Below are positions 25,501 to 38,800 of a stretch of DNA of 64,000 nucleotides, in pieces. The number at the start of each line of letters is the position of its first letter. Position 1 is the stretch's first letter. The notes under the pieces were generated by a model that worked only from the letters and a program-made list of their open reading frames with translations, did not search any database and was not told the origin of the DNA. The position numbers and the translations under genes were made by a program. This DNA is from Nematostella vectensis. Its lineage: Eukaryota; Cnidaria; Anthozoa; Actiniaria; Edwardsiidae. The stretch covers positions 868,001 through 932,000 of the forward strand of contig NC_064043.1 in the NCBI RefSeq assembly GCF_932526225.1, in the 5' to 3' direction.

Positions 25501-28149
25501 ATAATCAGTGACTCCAGACATGCGCAGTACTATGCTGCTGCCCCTTTAAAGTAAAATACAACTTTACTTAGTCAGTGTAGACAAAATTGCGGATTTTGTC
25601 AATATTCTAATATGAAGATGTCAATATTCTCCCCCCTTACGTCTTTATTTCTATTTATTTTATGATTTTCACATGATACCAAAACAGCGTCTCTTTTCTT
25701 CGCTAATTTGATGTCATGTACACAATAAAAGAGATGCGCCCGTGCGCATGGCGAGTCCCCAAGGGACCCAAGACGCCCAAATAGACCACTATTTTTTGTC
25801 ATCCACAATCTCGGCGAGCTGTGCGTGGCGTAACCGTATTACAGGCTTGGGATCCTGGTTATTGTCTTCCCCATTAATGCGCGGGTTGGGATAACCTTGC
25901 AAGAGTGTTGTACAGCATATTCGCTCGGAAATATCGGTGCTTGGGGCCTTCGGGTTCTTTACAGCCTTCCGTAAAAGCCTTGTGCTGCCATACCGATTGG
26001 GTAATCCGTATGTATGGTTTCCGTTTTGTTCTTCAGACCGGGTTCGATCCCAGGCCAATGGGCTTTTTTTTTAATTCGTTTTTTTTTTCTTTGTGCTGGA
26101 CCCCCTTAATCCTCATAGGTTTTGCGCAGAAATAATAAAAAAAAGTGAGTTTGCAAAATAAGCTTGCTAGATTTATTGATTATATGTATTCAATTTGTTC
26201 CTAGGAAGTTAACAAAAAACACAAAGCAAAGAGTTTGAGGAAGTAAACAAGTATGTGAACTTTAATGTTCTATTTGAAGGGGTGCATTTTGTACAGGGAA
26301 GCATACATAGAATGCTTAACTGGTGGAGAGTGAAGAGGTTAAAGTTTATTGAGCATAATTTCAACAATAGCAGGGGGAAGAGAGGGTCACTTTCTTCATA
26401 CAATATTGCAGTTGTTACCTATTATTAAATAAGTTTGTAACATGTCTTTGTTTATTAAGCAAGGTCTATTTCTGAGACAAGCAAACTCAAGTAAGGCTGT
26501 TGAAATAACAGGTGAGTGTTAAAAGAAAAACAATTATCTGATTAGAAAACTACTGTAGATTCCTTTGCACCAAAAAAAGAACAAACTTCATTTTGTTTGT
26601 TATTTATGAGGAACGAGATTAGCTCTACAAAGCCATGAAGAAATATGTATTGCTCATCTAAATTATACAAGTAAATGATAATATTTTAAAAGAACTACTG
26701 TAAGTAATTAGAGTGGTTTTCATTAACCCGTGAAACAAAGTGTGATAGTTAAACGGTAATAGTTAGTAAAACACAAAAAAGAACAATAGAATCAGATCAC
26801 CACAAAGTGTAATACGCTAAAGCGTAGTTCACGGGTTAATGAAGGTTTTGACATTTCAACCTTACATCCACATGAAAGTAATGCCTAATATCGAGTGCCC
26901 TACAGTAAGTGTTTTGCAGTCAAGTTGTTTTCTGTTAGTAGGTAAAAAAATATTCTAAATAATAGTAATCATAGCTATGGTCACCACTTACACATATAGA
27001 ACTTGTAATGAAAAGAAAGAAAAAAAATATATATATATATGCAGTCAAACAACAGAATTGCATGATAACCTTGAATATATTTAATAAAGGACTGCAAAAA
27101 AACATCTTTTGTACTAGTTGCTTGGATTGACATTTTGGCTATTTTTAGCTGAATTCCCCTCCCCCTCTAAAAAAGAAAATAATAATAATAATAATAGAAC
27201 AAAACTAAAAAGAAAACAAACACAACAGAGACCCCCACCAACAATTATGATTTTTTTTACTTTCCTTTAAAAGTGGAGTGTCATGGTTAAGAGATTTGCA
27301 ATACCTCTAGAGCCCTGACACAGTGAACTTCAGTGAAATTCTAATACTGACTTATGAGCTTTTGGTACATGTGGCAGACTTTAAACAAAACAAAAAAAAA
27401 TGACCACAAACTGTCCATTAACATAGTTTTCAATATAATATTGCATATTATTTAATAACGTATTGACAGCTTTTAAAAAGTTCAACTGTTTGTAGACACT
27501 TAAAAGCCTACAATAAACACTGACTCCAGATATGCGCAGTACTATGCTGCTGCCCCTTTAAAGTAAAATACAGCTTTACTTAGTCAGCGTAGACAATATT
27601 GCGGATTTTGTCAATATTCTAATATGAATATGTCAATATTCTCCCCCCTTACGTCTTTATTTCTATTTATTTTATGCTTTTCACATGATACCAAAACAGC
27701 GTCTTTTTTCTTCGCTAATTTGATGTCATGTACACAATAAAAGAGATGCGCCCGTGCGCATGGCGAGTCCCCAAGGGACCCAAAACGCCCAAATAGACCT
27801 CTATTTTTTGTCATCCACAATCTCGGCGAGCTGTGCGTGGCGTAACCGTATTACGAGACTGGGATCCTGGTTATTGTCCTCCCCATTAATGCGCGGGTTG
27901 GGATAACCTTGCAAGAGTGTTGTACAGCATATTCGCTCGGAAATATCGGTGCTTGGGGCCTTCGGGTTCTTTACAGCCTTCCGTAAAAGCCTTGTGCTGC
28001 CATGCCGATTGGGTAATCCGTATGTATGGTTTCCGTTTTGTTCTTCAGACCGGGTTCGATCCCAGGCCAATGGGCTTTTTTTTATTCGTTTTCTTTCTTT
28101 GTGCTTGACCCCCCTAATCCTGATTGGTTTTGCGCAAAAAAAATAAAAA

Positions 28150-31100
28150 AAGTGAGTTTGCGAAATAAGCTTGCTGGATTTATTTATTATATGTATTCAA
28201 TTTGTTCCTAGGAAGTTAACAAAAAACACAAAGCAAAGAGTTTGAGGAAGTAAACAAGTATGTGAACTTTAATGTTCTATTTGAAGGGGCGCATTTTGTA
28301 CAGGGAAGCATACATAGAATGCTTAACTGGTGGAGAGGGGAGAGGTATCAGTTTATTGACCATAATGTCAACAATAGCAGGGGGAAGGGAGGGGCACTCT
28401 CTTCATACAATATTGCAGTTGTTACCTATTATTAAATAAGTTTGTAAGATATATTTGTTTATTAAGCAAGGTCTATTTCTGAGACAAGCAAACTCAAGTA
28501 AGAGCTGTTGAAATAACAGGTGAGTGTTAAAAAAAAACAATTATCTGATTAGAAAACTAATGTAGATTCCTTTGCACCAAATAAAAACAAACTTCATTTT
28601 GTTTGTTATTTATGAGGAACGAGATGAGCTCTACAAGGCCAAAAAGAAATATGTATTGCTCATCTAAATTATACAAGTAAATAATAATATTAAAAAAGAA
28701 TTACTGTAAGTAATTAGAGTGGTTTTCATTAACCCGTGAAACAAAGTGTGATAGTTAAACGGTAATAGTTAGTAAAACACAAAAAAGAACAATAGAATCA
28801 GATCACCACAAAGTGTAATACGCTAAAGCGTAGTTCACGGGTTAATGAAGGTTTTGACATTTCAACCTTACATCCACATGAAAGTAATGCCTAATATCGA
28901 GTGCCCTACAGTAAGTGTTTTGCAGTCAAGTTGTTTTCTTCTAGTAGGTAAAAACTTATTCTAAATAATAGTAATCATATCTATGGTCACCACTTACACA
29001 TATAGAACTTGTAATGAAAAGAAAGAAAAAAAATATATATATGCAGTCAAACAACAGAATTGCATGATAACCTTGAATATATTGAATAAAGGACAGCAAA
29101 AAAACATCTTTTGTACTAGTTGCTTGAATTGACCCTTGGCTATTTTCAGCTGAATTCCCCTCCCCCTCTAAAATAATAATAACAGAACAAAATAATAATA
29201 ATAATAATAGAACAAAACTAAAAACAAAACAAAGGGGGAGTGTAATGTTTAAGAGAATTGCAATAGCTCTAGAGCCCTGACACAATGAACTTCAGTGAAA
29301 TTCTAATACTGACTTATGAGCTTTTGGTACATGTGGGAGACTTTAAACAAAACAAAAAAAAAATGACCACAAACTGTCAATTAACATAGTTTTCAATATA
29401 ATATTGCATATTATTTAATAAGGTATTCACAGCTTTTAAAAAGTTCAACTGTTTGTTGACACTTAAAAGCCTACAATAATCACTGACTCCAGACATGCGC
29501 AGTACTATGCTGCTGCCCCTTTCAAGTAAAATACAACTTTACTTAGTCAGGGTAGACAAAATTGCGGATTTTGTCAATATTCTAATATGAAGATGTCAAT
29601 ATTCTCCCCCCTTACGTCTTTATTTCTATTTATTTTATGATTTTCACATGATACCAAAACAGCGTCTCTTTTCTTCGCTAATTTGATGTCATGTACACAA
29701 TAAAAGAGATGCGCCCGTGCGCATGGCGAGTCCCCAAGGGACCCAAGACGCCCAAATAGACCTCTATTTTTTGTCATCCACAATCTCGGCGAGCTGTGAG
29801 TGGCGTAACCGTATTACAGGCCTGGGATCCTGGTTATTGTCCTCACCATTAATGTGCGGGTTGGGATAACCTTGCAAGAGTGTTGTACAGCATATTCGCT
29901 CGGAAATATCGGTGCTTGGGGCCTTCGGGTTATTTACAGCCTTCCGTAAAAGCCTTGTGCTGCCATACCGATTGGGTAATCCGTATGTATGGTTTCCGTT
30001 TTGTTCATCAGACCGGGTTCGATCCCAGGGCAATGGGCTTTTTTTTTAATTCGTTTTTTTTTCTTTGTGCTGGACCCCCTTAATCCTGATAGGTTTTGCG
30101 CAAAAATAATAAAAAAGTGAGTTTGCAAAATAAGCTTGCTGGATTTATTTATTATATGTATTCAATTTGTTCCTAGGAAGTTAACAAAAAACACAAAGCA
30201 AAGAGTTTGAGGAAGTAAACAAGTATGTGAACTTTAATGTTCTATTTGAAGGGGTGCATTTTGTACAGGGAAGCATACATAGAATGCTTAACTGGTGGAG
30301 AGTGAAGAGGTTAAAGTTTATTGAGCATAATTTCAACAATAGCAGGGGGAAGAGAGGGTCACTTTCTTCATACAATATTGCAGTTGTTACCTATTATTAA
30401 ATAAGTTTGTAACATGTCTTTGTTTATTAAGCAAGGTCTATTTCTGAGACAAGCAAACTCAAGTAAGGCTGTTGAAATAACAGGTGAGTGTTAAAAGAAA
30501 AACAATTATCTGATTAGAAAACTACTGTAGATTCCTTTGCACCAAAAAAAGAAGAAACTTCATTTTGTTTGTTATTTATGAGGAACGAGATGAGCTCTAC
30601 AAAGCCATAAAGAAATATGTATTGCTCATCTAAATTATACAAGTAAATGATAATATTAAAAAAGAACTACTGTAAGTAATTAGAGTGGTTTTCATTAACC
30701 CGTGAAACAAAGTGTGATAGTTAAGCGGTAATAGTTAGTAAAACACAAAAAAGAACAATAGAATCAGATCACCACAAAGTGTAATACGCTAAAGCGTAGT
30801 TCACGGGTTAATGAAGGTTTTGACATTTCAACCTTACATCCACATGAAAGTAATGCCTAATATCGAGTGCCCTACAGTAAGTGTTTTGCAGTCAAGTTGT
30901 TTTCTGTTAGTAGGTAAAAAAATATTCTAAATAATAGTAATCATAGCTATGGTCACCACTTACACATATAGAACTTGTAATGAAAAGAAAGAAAAAATAT
31001 ATATATATGCAGTCAAACAACAGAATTGCATGATAACCTTGAATATATTGAATAAAGGACTGCAAAAAAACATCTTTTGTACTAGTTGCTTGAATTGACA

Positions 31101-32470
31101 TTTTGGCTATTTTTAGCTGAATTCCCCTCCCTCTCTAAAAAAGAAAATAATAATAATAATAATAGAACAAAACTAAAAAGAAAACAAACACAACAGAGAC
31201 CCCCACCAACAATTATGATTTTTTTTACTTTCCTTTAAAAGTGGAGTGTCATGGTTAAGAGATTTGCAATACCTCTAGAGCCCTGACACAGTGAACTTCA
31301 GTGAAATTCTAATACTGACTTATGAGCTTTTGGTACATGTGGCAGACTTTAAACAAAACAAAAAAAAATGACCACAAACTGTCCATTAACATAGTTTTCA
31401 ATATAATATTGCATATTATTTAATAACGTATTCACAGCTTTTAAAAAGTTCAACTGTTTGTAGACACTTAAAAGCCTACAATAAACACTGACTCCAGACA
31501 TGCGCAGTACTATGCTGCTGCCCCTTTAAAGAAAAATACAGCTTTACTTAGTCAGCGTAGACAATATTGCGGATTTTGTCAATATTCTAATATGAAGATG
31601 TCAATATTCTCCCCCCTTACGTCTTTATTTCTATTTATTTTATGCTTTTCACATGATACCAAAACAGCGTCTTTTTTCTTCGCTAATTTGATGTCATGTA
31701 CACAATAAAAGAGATGCGCCCGTGCGCATGGCGAGTCCCAAAGGGACCCAAAACGCCCAAATAGACCTCTATTTTTTGTCATCCACAATCTCGGCGAGCT
31801 GTGCGTGGCGTAACCTTATTACGAGACTGGGATCCTGGTTATTGTCCTCCCCATTAATGCGCGGGTTGGGATAACCTTGCAAGAGTGTTGTACAGCATAT
31901 TCGCTCGGAAATATCGGTGCTTGGGGCCTTCGGGTTCTTTACAGCCTTCCGTAAAAGCCTTGTGCTGCCATACCGATTGGGTAATCCGTATGTATGGTTT
32001 CCGTTTTGTTCTTCAGACCGGGTTCGATCCCAGGCCAATGGGCTTTTTTTTATTCGTTTTCTTTCTTTGTGCTTGACCCACCTAATCCTGATTGGTTTTG
32101 CGCAAAAATAATAAAAAAAAGTGAGTTTGCGAAATAAGCTTGCTGGATTCATTTGTTATATGTATTCAATTTGTTCCTAGGAAGTTAACAAAAAAACACA
32201 AAGCAAAGAGTTTGAGGAAGTAAACAAGTATGTGAACTTTAATGTTCTATTTGAAGGGGCGCATTTTGTACAGGGAAGCATACATAGAATGCTTAACTGG
32301 TGGAGAGGGGAGAGGTATCAGTTTATTGAGCATAATGTCAACAATAGCAGGGGGAAGGGAGGGGCACTCTCTTCATACAATATTGCAGTTGTTACCTATT
32401 ATTAAATAAGTTTGTAAGATATATTTGTTTATTAAGCAAGGTCTATTTCTGAGACAAGCAAACTCAAGTA
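28150..32470 (+). repeat. Segmental duplication copy 1, carrying the empty transposon site
   Basis: This two-monomer stretch matches 42.0-45.065 kb plus 51.17-52.43 kb at an offset of 13853-13854 bp. Private variants are shared: TTATTGACCATAATG (28353 and 42207), CACCAAATAAAAACAAAC (28576 and about 42429), TTCTTCTAGTAGG (28938 and about 42790), AAAGAAAAATACAG (about 31529 and 51488) and GGATTCATTTGTTATATG (about 32144 and 52105). The transposon's target, CACCAAC-AA-TTATG, is intact here with AA at 31211-31212. Confidence 0.8.
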
Positions 32471-32703
32471 AGGCTGTTAAAATAACAGTTGAGTGTTAAA
32501 AGAAAAACAATTATCTGGTTAGAAAACTACTGTAGATTCCTTTGCACCAAAATAAGAACAAACTTCATTTTGTTTGTTATTTTTGAGGAACAAGATGAGC
32601 TCTACAAGGCCAAGAAGAAATATGTATTGCTCATCTAAATTATACAAGTAAATAATATTATCAAAAAAGAATTACTGTAAGTAATTAGAGTGGTTTTCAT
32701 TAA

Positions 32704-32812
32704 CCCGTGAAACAAAGTGTGATAGTTAAACGGTGATAGTTAGTAAAACACAAAAAAGAACAATAGAATCAGATCACAACAAAGTGTAATACGCTAAAGC
32801 GTAGTTCACGGG
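32704..32812 (+). mobile_element. piggyBac-like 109-bp MITE embedded in array B monomer (representative)
   Basis: TTAA (32700-32703), then CCCGTGAA at the left end and TTCACGGG at the right end, then TTAA (32813-32816). CCC termini next to a TTAA target duplication are typical of piggyBac elements. Inside are the related subterminal motifs ACAAAGTGTGATAG and ACAAAGTGTAATACG, and a short hairpin TACGCT-AA-AGCGTA. It is too short to code for anything. One copy is present per array B monomer; the leftmost monomer's copy (near 11873) has a damaged left terminus. Confidence 0.6.
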
Positions 32813-35800
32813 TTAATGAAGGTTTTGACATTTCAACCTTACATCCACATGAAAGTAATGCCTAATATCGAGTGCCCTACAGTAAGTGTTTTGCAGTCAA
32901 GTTGTTTTCTTTTAGTAGGTAAAAAATTATTCTAAATAATAGTAATCATAGCTATGGTCACCACTTACACATATAGAACTTGTAATGAAAAGAAAGAAAA
33001 AAAATATATATGCAGTCAAACAACAGAATTGCATGATAACCTTGAATATATTGAATAAAGGACTGCAAAAAAACATCTTTTGTACTAGTTGCTTGAATTG
33101 ACCCTTGGCTATTTTTAGCTGAATTCCCCTCCCCCTCTAAAAAAGAAAATAATAATAATAATAATAGAACAAAACTAAAAAGAAAACAAACACAACAGAG
33201 ACCCCCACCAACAATTTTGTTTTTTTTTACTTTCCTTTAAAGGGGGAGTGTCATGTTTAAGAGATTTGCAATAGCTCTAGAGCCCTGAAACAATGAACTT
33301 CAGTGAAATTCTAATACTGACTTATGAGCTTTTGGTACATGTGGGAGACTTTAAACAAAACAAAAAAATGACCACAAACTGTCCAATAACATAGTTTTCA
33401 ATATAATATTGCATATTATTTAATAAGGTATTGACAGCTTTTAAAAAGTTCAACTGTTTGTAGACACTTAAAAGCCCACAATAAACACTGACTCCAGACA
33501 TGCGCAGTACTATGCTGCTGCCCCTTTAAAGTAAAATACAGCTTTACTTAGTCAGCGTAGACAATATTGCGGATTTTGTCAATATTCTAATATGAATATG
33601 TCAATATTCTCCCCCCCTTACGTCTTTATTTCTATTTATTTTATGCTTTTCACATGATACCAAAACAGCGTCTTTTTTCTTCGCTAATTTGATGTCATGT
33701 ACACAATAAAAGAGATGCGCCCGTGCGCATGGCGAGTCCCCAAGGGACCCAAGACGCCCAAATAGACCTCTATTTTTTGTCATCCACAATCTCGGCGAGC
33801 TGTGCGTGGCGTAACCGTATTACAGGCCTGGGATCCTGGTTATTGTCCTCCCCATTAATGCGCGGGTTGGGATAACCTTGCAAGAGTGTTGTACAGCATA
33901 TTCGCTCGGAAATATCGGTGCTTGGGGCCTTCGGGTTCTTTACAGCCTTCCGTAAAAGCCTTGTGCTGCCATACGGATTGGGTAATCCGTATGTATGGTT
34001 TCCGTTTTGTTCTTCAGACCGGGTTCGATCCCAGGCCAATGGTCTTTTTTTCATTCGTTTTCTTTCTTTGTGCTTGACCCCCCTAATTCTGATTGGTTTT
34101 GCGCAAAAATAATAAAAAAAAAAGTGAGTTTGCAAAATAAGCTTGCTGGATTTATTGATTATATGTATTCAATTTGTTCCTAGGAAGTTAACAAAAAACA
34201 CAAAGCAAAGAGTTTGAGGAAGTAAACAAGTATGTGAACTTTAATGTTCCATTTGAAGGGGCGCATTTTGTACAGGGAAGCATACATAGAATGCTTAACT
34301 GGTGGAGAGGGGAGAGGTAACAGTTTATTGAGCATAATGTCAACAATAGCAGGGGGAAGGGAGGGGCACTCTCTTTATACAATATTGCAGTTGTTACCTA
34401 TTATTAAATAAGTTTGTAAGATATATTTGTTTATTAAGCAAGGTCTATTTCTGAGACAAGCAAACTCAAGTAAGAGCTGTTGAAATAACAGGTGAGTGTT
34501 AAAAAGAAACAATTATCTGATTAGAAAACTAATGTAGATTCCTTTGCACCAAATAAGAACAAACTTCATTTTGTTTGTTATTTATGAGGAACGAGATGAG
34601 CTCTACAAGGCCAAGAAGAAATATTTATTGCTCATCTAAATTATACAAGTAAATAATAATATTAAAAAAAGAATTACTGTAAGTAATTAGAGTGGTTTTC
34701 ATTAACCCGTGAAACAAAGTGTGATAGTTAAACGGTAATAGTTAGTAAAACACAAAAAAGAACAATAGAATCAGATCACCACAAAGTGTAATACGCTAAA
34801 GCGTAGTTCACGGGTTAATGAAGGTTTTGACATTTCAACCTTACATCCACATGAAAGTAATGCCTAATATCGAGTGCCCTACAGTAAGTGTTTTGCAGTC
34901 AAGTTGTTTTCTTTTAGTAGGTAAAAAATTATTCTAAATAATAGTAATCATAGCTATGGTCACCACTTACACATATAGAACTTGTAATGAAAAGAAAGAA
35001 AAAAAATATATATATGCTGTCAAACAACAGAATTGCATGATAACCTTGAATATATTGAAGAAAGGACTGCAAAAAAACATCTTTTGTACTAGTTGCTTGA
35101 ATTGACCCTTGGCTATTTTTAGCTGAATTCCCCTCCCCCTCTAAAATAATAATAATAGAACAAAATAATAATAATAATAGAACAAAACTAAAAATAAAAC
35201 AAAGGGGGAGTGTCATGTTTAAGTGAATTGCAATAGCTCTAGAGCCCTGACACAATGAACTTCAGTGAAATTCTAATACTGACTTATGAGCTTTTGGTAC
35301 ATGTGGCAGACTTTAAACAAAACAAAAAAAATGACCACAAACTGTCAATTAACACAGTTTTCAATATAATATTGCATATTATTTAATAAGGTATTCACAG
35401 CTTTTAAAAAGTTCAACTGTTTGTTGACACTTAAAAGCCTACAATAATCAGTGACTCCAGACATGCGCAGTACTATGCTGCTGCCCCTTTAAAGTAAAAT
35501 ACAGCTTTACTTAGTCAGCGTAGACAATATTGCGGATTTTGTCAATATTCTAATATGAATATGTCAATATTCTCCCCCCTTACGTCTTTATTTCTATTTA
35601 TTTTATGCTTTTCACATGATACCAAAACAGCGTCTTTTTTCTTCGCTAATTTGATGTCATGTACACAATAAAAGAGATGCGCCCGTGCGCATGGCGAGTC
35701 CCCAAGGGACCCAAGACGCCCAAATAGACCTCTATTTTTTGTCATCCACAATCTCGGCGAGCTGTGCGTGGCGTAACCGTATTACAGGCCTGGGATCCTG

Positions 35801-38800
35801 GTTATTGTCCTCCCCATTAATGCGCGGGTTGGGATAACCTTGCAAGAGTGTTGTACAGCATATTCGCTCGGAAATATCGGTGCTTGGGGCCTTCGGGTTC
35901 TTTACAGCCTTCCGTAAAAGCCTTGTGCTGCCATGCCGATTGGGTAATCCGTATGTATGGTTTCCGTTTTGTTCTTCAGACCGGGTTCGATCCCAGGCCA
36001 ATGGGCTTTTTTTTATTCGTTTTCTTTCTTTGTGCTTGACCCCCCTAATCCTGATTGGTTTTGCGCAAAAATAATAAAAAAAGTGAGTTTGCGAAATAAG
36101 CTTGCTGGATTTATTTATTATATGTATTCAATTTGTTCCTAGGAAGTTAACAAAAAACACAAAGCAAAGAGTTTGAGGAAGTAAACAAGTATGTGAACTT
36201 TAATGTTCTATTTGAAGGGGCGCATTTTGTACAGGGAAGCATACATAGAATGCTTAACTGGTGGAGAGGGGAGAGGTATCAGTTTATTGAGCATAATGTC
36301 AACAATAGCAGGGGGAAGGGAGGGGCACTCTCTTCATACAATATTTCAGTTGTTACCTATTATTAAATAAGTTTGTAAGATATATTTGTTTATTAAGCAA
36401 GGTCTATTTCTGAGACAAGCAAACTCAAGTAAGAGCTGTTGAAATAACAGGTGAGTGTTAAAAAAACAATTATCTGATTAGAAAACTAATGTAGATTCCT
36501 TTGCACCAAATAAGAACAAACTTCATTTTGTTTGTTATTTATGAGGAACGAGATGAGCTCTACAAGGCCAAAAAGAAATATGTATTGCTCATCTAAATTA
36601 TACAAGTAAATAATAATATTGAAAAAGAATTACTGTAAGTAATTAGAGTGGTTTTCATTAACCCGTGAAACAAAGTGTGATAGTTAAACGGTAATAGTTA
36701 GTAAAACACAAAAAAGAACAATAGAATCAGATCACAACAAAGTGTAATACGCTAAAGCGTAGTTCACGGGTTAATGAAGGTTTTGACATTTCAACCTTAC
36801 ATCCACATGAAAGTAATGCCTAATATCGAGTGCCCTACAGTAAGTGTTTTGCAGCCAAGTTGTTTTCTTTTAGTAGGTAAAAACTTATTCTAAATAATAG
36901 TAATCATAGCTATGGTCACCACTTACACATATAGAACTTGTAATGAAAAGAAAGAAAAAAAATATATGTATGCAGTAAAACAACAGAATTGCATGATAAC
37001 CTTGAATATATTGAATAAAGGACAGCAAAAAAACATCTTTTGTACTAGTTGCTTGAATTGACCCTTGGCTATTTTTAGCTGAATTCCCCTCCCCCTCTAA
37101 AATAATAATAACAGAACAAAATAATAATAATAATAGAACAAAACTAAAAACAAAACAAAGGGGGAGTGTAATGTTTAAGAGAATTGCAATAGCTCTAGAG
37201 CCCTGACACAATGAACTTCAGTGAAATTCTAATACTGACTTATGAGCTTTTGGTACATGTGGGAGACTTTAAACAAAACAAAAAAAATGACCACAAACTG
37301 TCAATTAACACAGTTTTCAATATAATATTGCATATTATTTAATAAGGTATTCACAGCTTTTAAAAAGTTCAACTGTTTGTTGACACTTAAAAGCCTACAA
37401 TAATCAGTGACTCCAGACATGCCCAGTACTATGCTGCTGCCCCTTTAAAGTAAAATACAACTTTACTTAGTCAGTGTAGACAAAATTGCGGATTTTGTCA
37501 ATATTCTAATATGAAGATGTCAATATTCTCCCCCCTTACGTCTTTATTTCTATTTATTTTATGATTTTCACATGATACCAAAACAGCGTCTCTTTTCTTC
37601 GCTAATTTGATGTCATGTACACAATAAAAGAGATGCGCCCGTGCGCATGGCGAGTCCCCAAGGGACCCAAGACGCCCAAATAGACCACTATTTTTTGTCA
37701 TCCACAATCTCGGCGAGCTGTGCGTGGCGTAACCGTATTACAGGCTTGGGATCCTGGTTATTGTCTTCCCCATTAATGCGCGGGTTGGGATAACCTTGCA
37801 AGAGTGTTGTACAGCATATTCGCTCGGAAATATCGGTGCTTGGGGCCTTCGGGTTCTTTACAGCCTTCCGTAAAAGCCTTGTGCTGCCATACCGATTGGG
37901 TAATCCGTATGTATGGTTTCCGTTTTGTTCTTCAGACCGGGTTCGATCCCAGGCCAATGGGCTTTTTTTTTAATTCGTTTTTTTTTTCTTTGTGCTGGAC
38001 CCCCTTAATCCTCATAGGTTTTGCGCAGAAATAATAAAAAAAAGTGAGTTTGCAAAATAAGCTTGCTAGATTTATTGATTATATGTATTCAATTTGTTCC
38101 TAGGAAGTTAACAAAAAACACAAAGCAAAGAGTTTGAGGAAGTAAACAAGTATGTGAACTTTAATGTTCTATTTGAAGGGGTGCATTTTGTACAGGGAAG
38201 CATACATAGAATGCTTAACTGGTGGAGAGTGAAGAGGTTAAAGTTTATTGAGCATAATTTCAACAATAGCAGGGGGAAGAGAGGGTCACTTTCTTCATAC
38301 AATATTGCAGTTGTTACCTATTATTAAATAAGTTTGTAACATGTCTTTGTTTATTAAGCAAGGTCTATTTCTGAGACAAGCAAACTCAAGTAAGGCTGTT
38401 GAAATAACAGGTGAGTGTTAAAAGAAAAACAATTATCTGATTAGAAAACTACTGTAGATTCCTTTGCACCAAAAAAAGAACAAACTTCATTTTGTTTGTT
38501 ATTTATGAGGAACGAGATTAGCTCTACAAAGCCATAAAGAAATATGTATTGCTCATCTAAATTATACAAGTAAATGATAATTTTTTAAAAGAACTACTGT
38601 AAGTAATTAGAGTGGTTTTCATTAACCCGTGAAACAAAGTGTGATAGTTAAACGGTAATAGTTAGTAAAACACAAAAAAGAACAATAGAATCAGATCACC
38701 ACAAAGTGTAATACGCTAAAGCGTAGTTCACGGGTTAATGAAGGTTTTGACATTTCAACCTTACATCCACATGAAAGTAATGCCTAATATCGAGTGCCCT

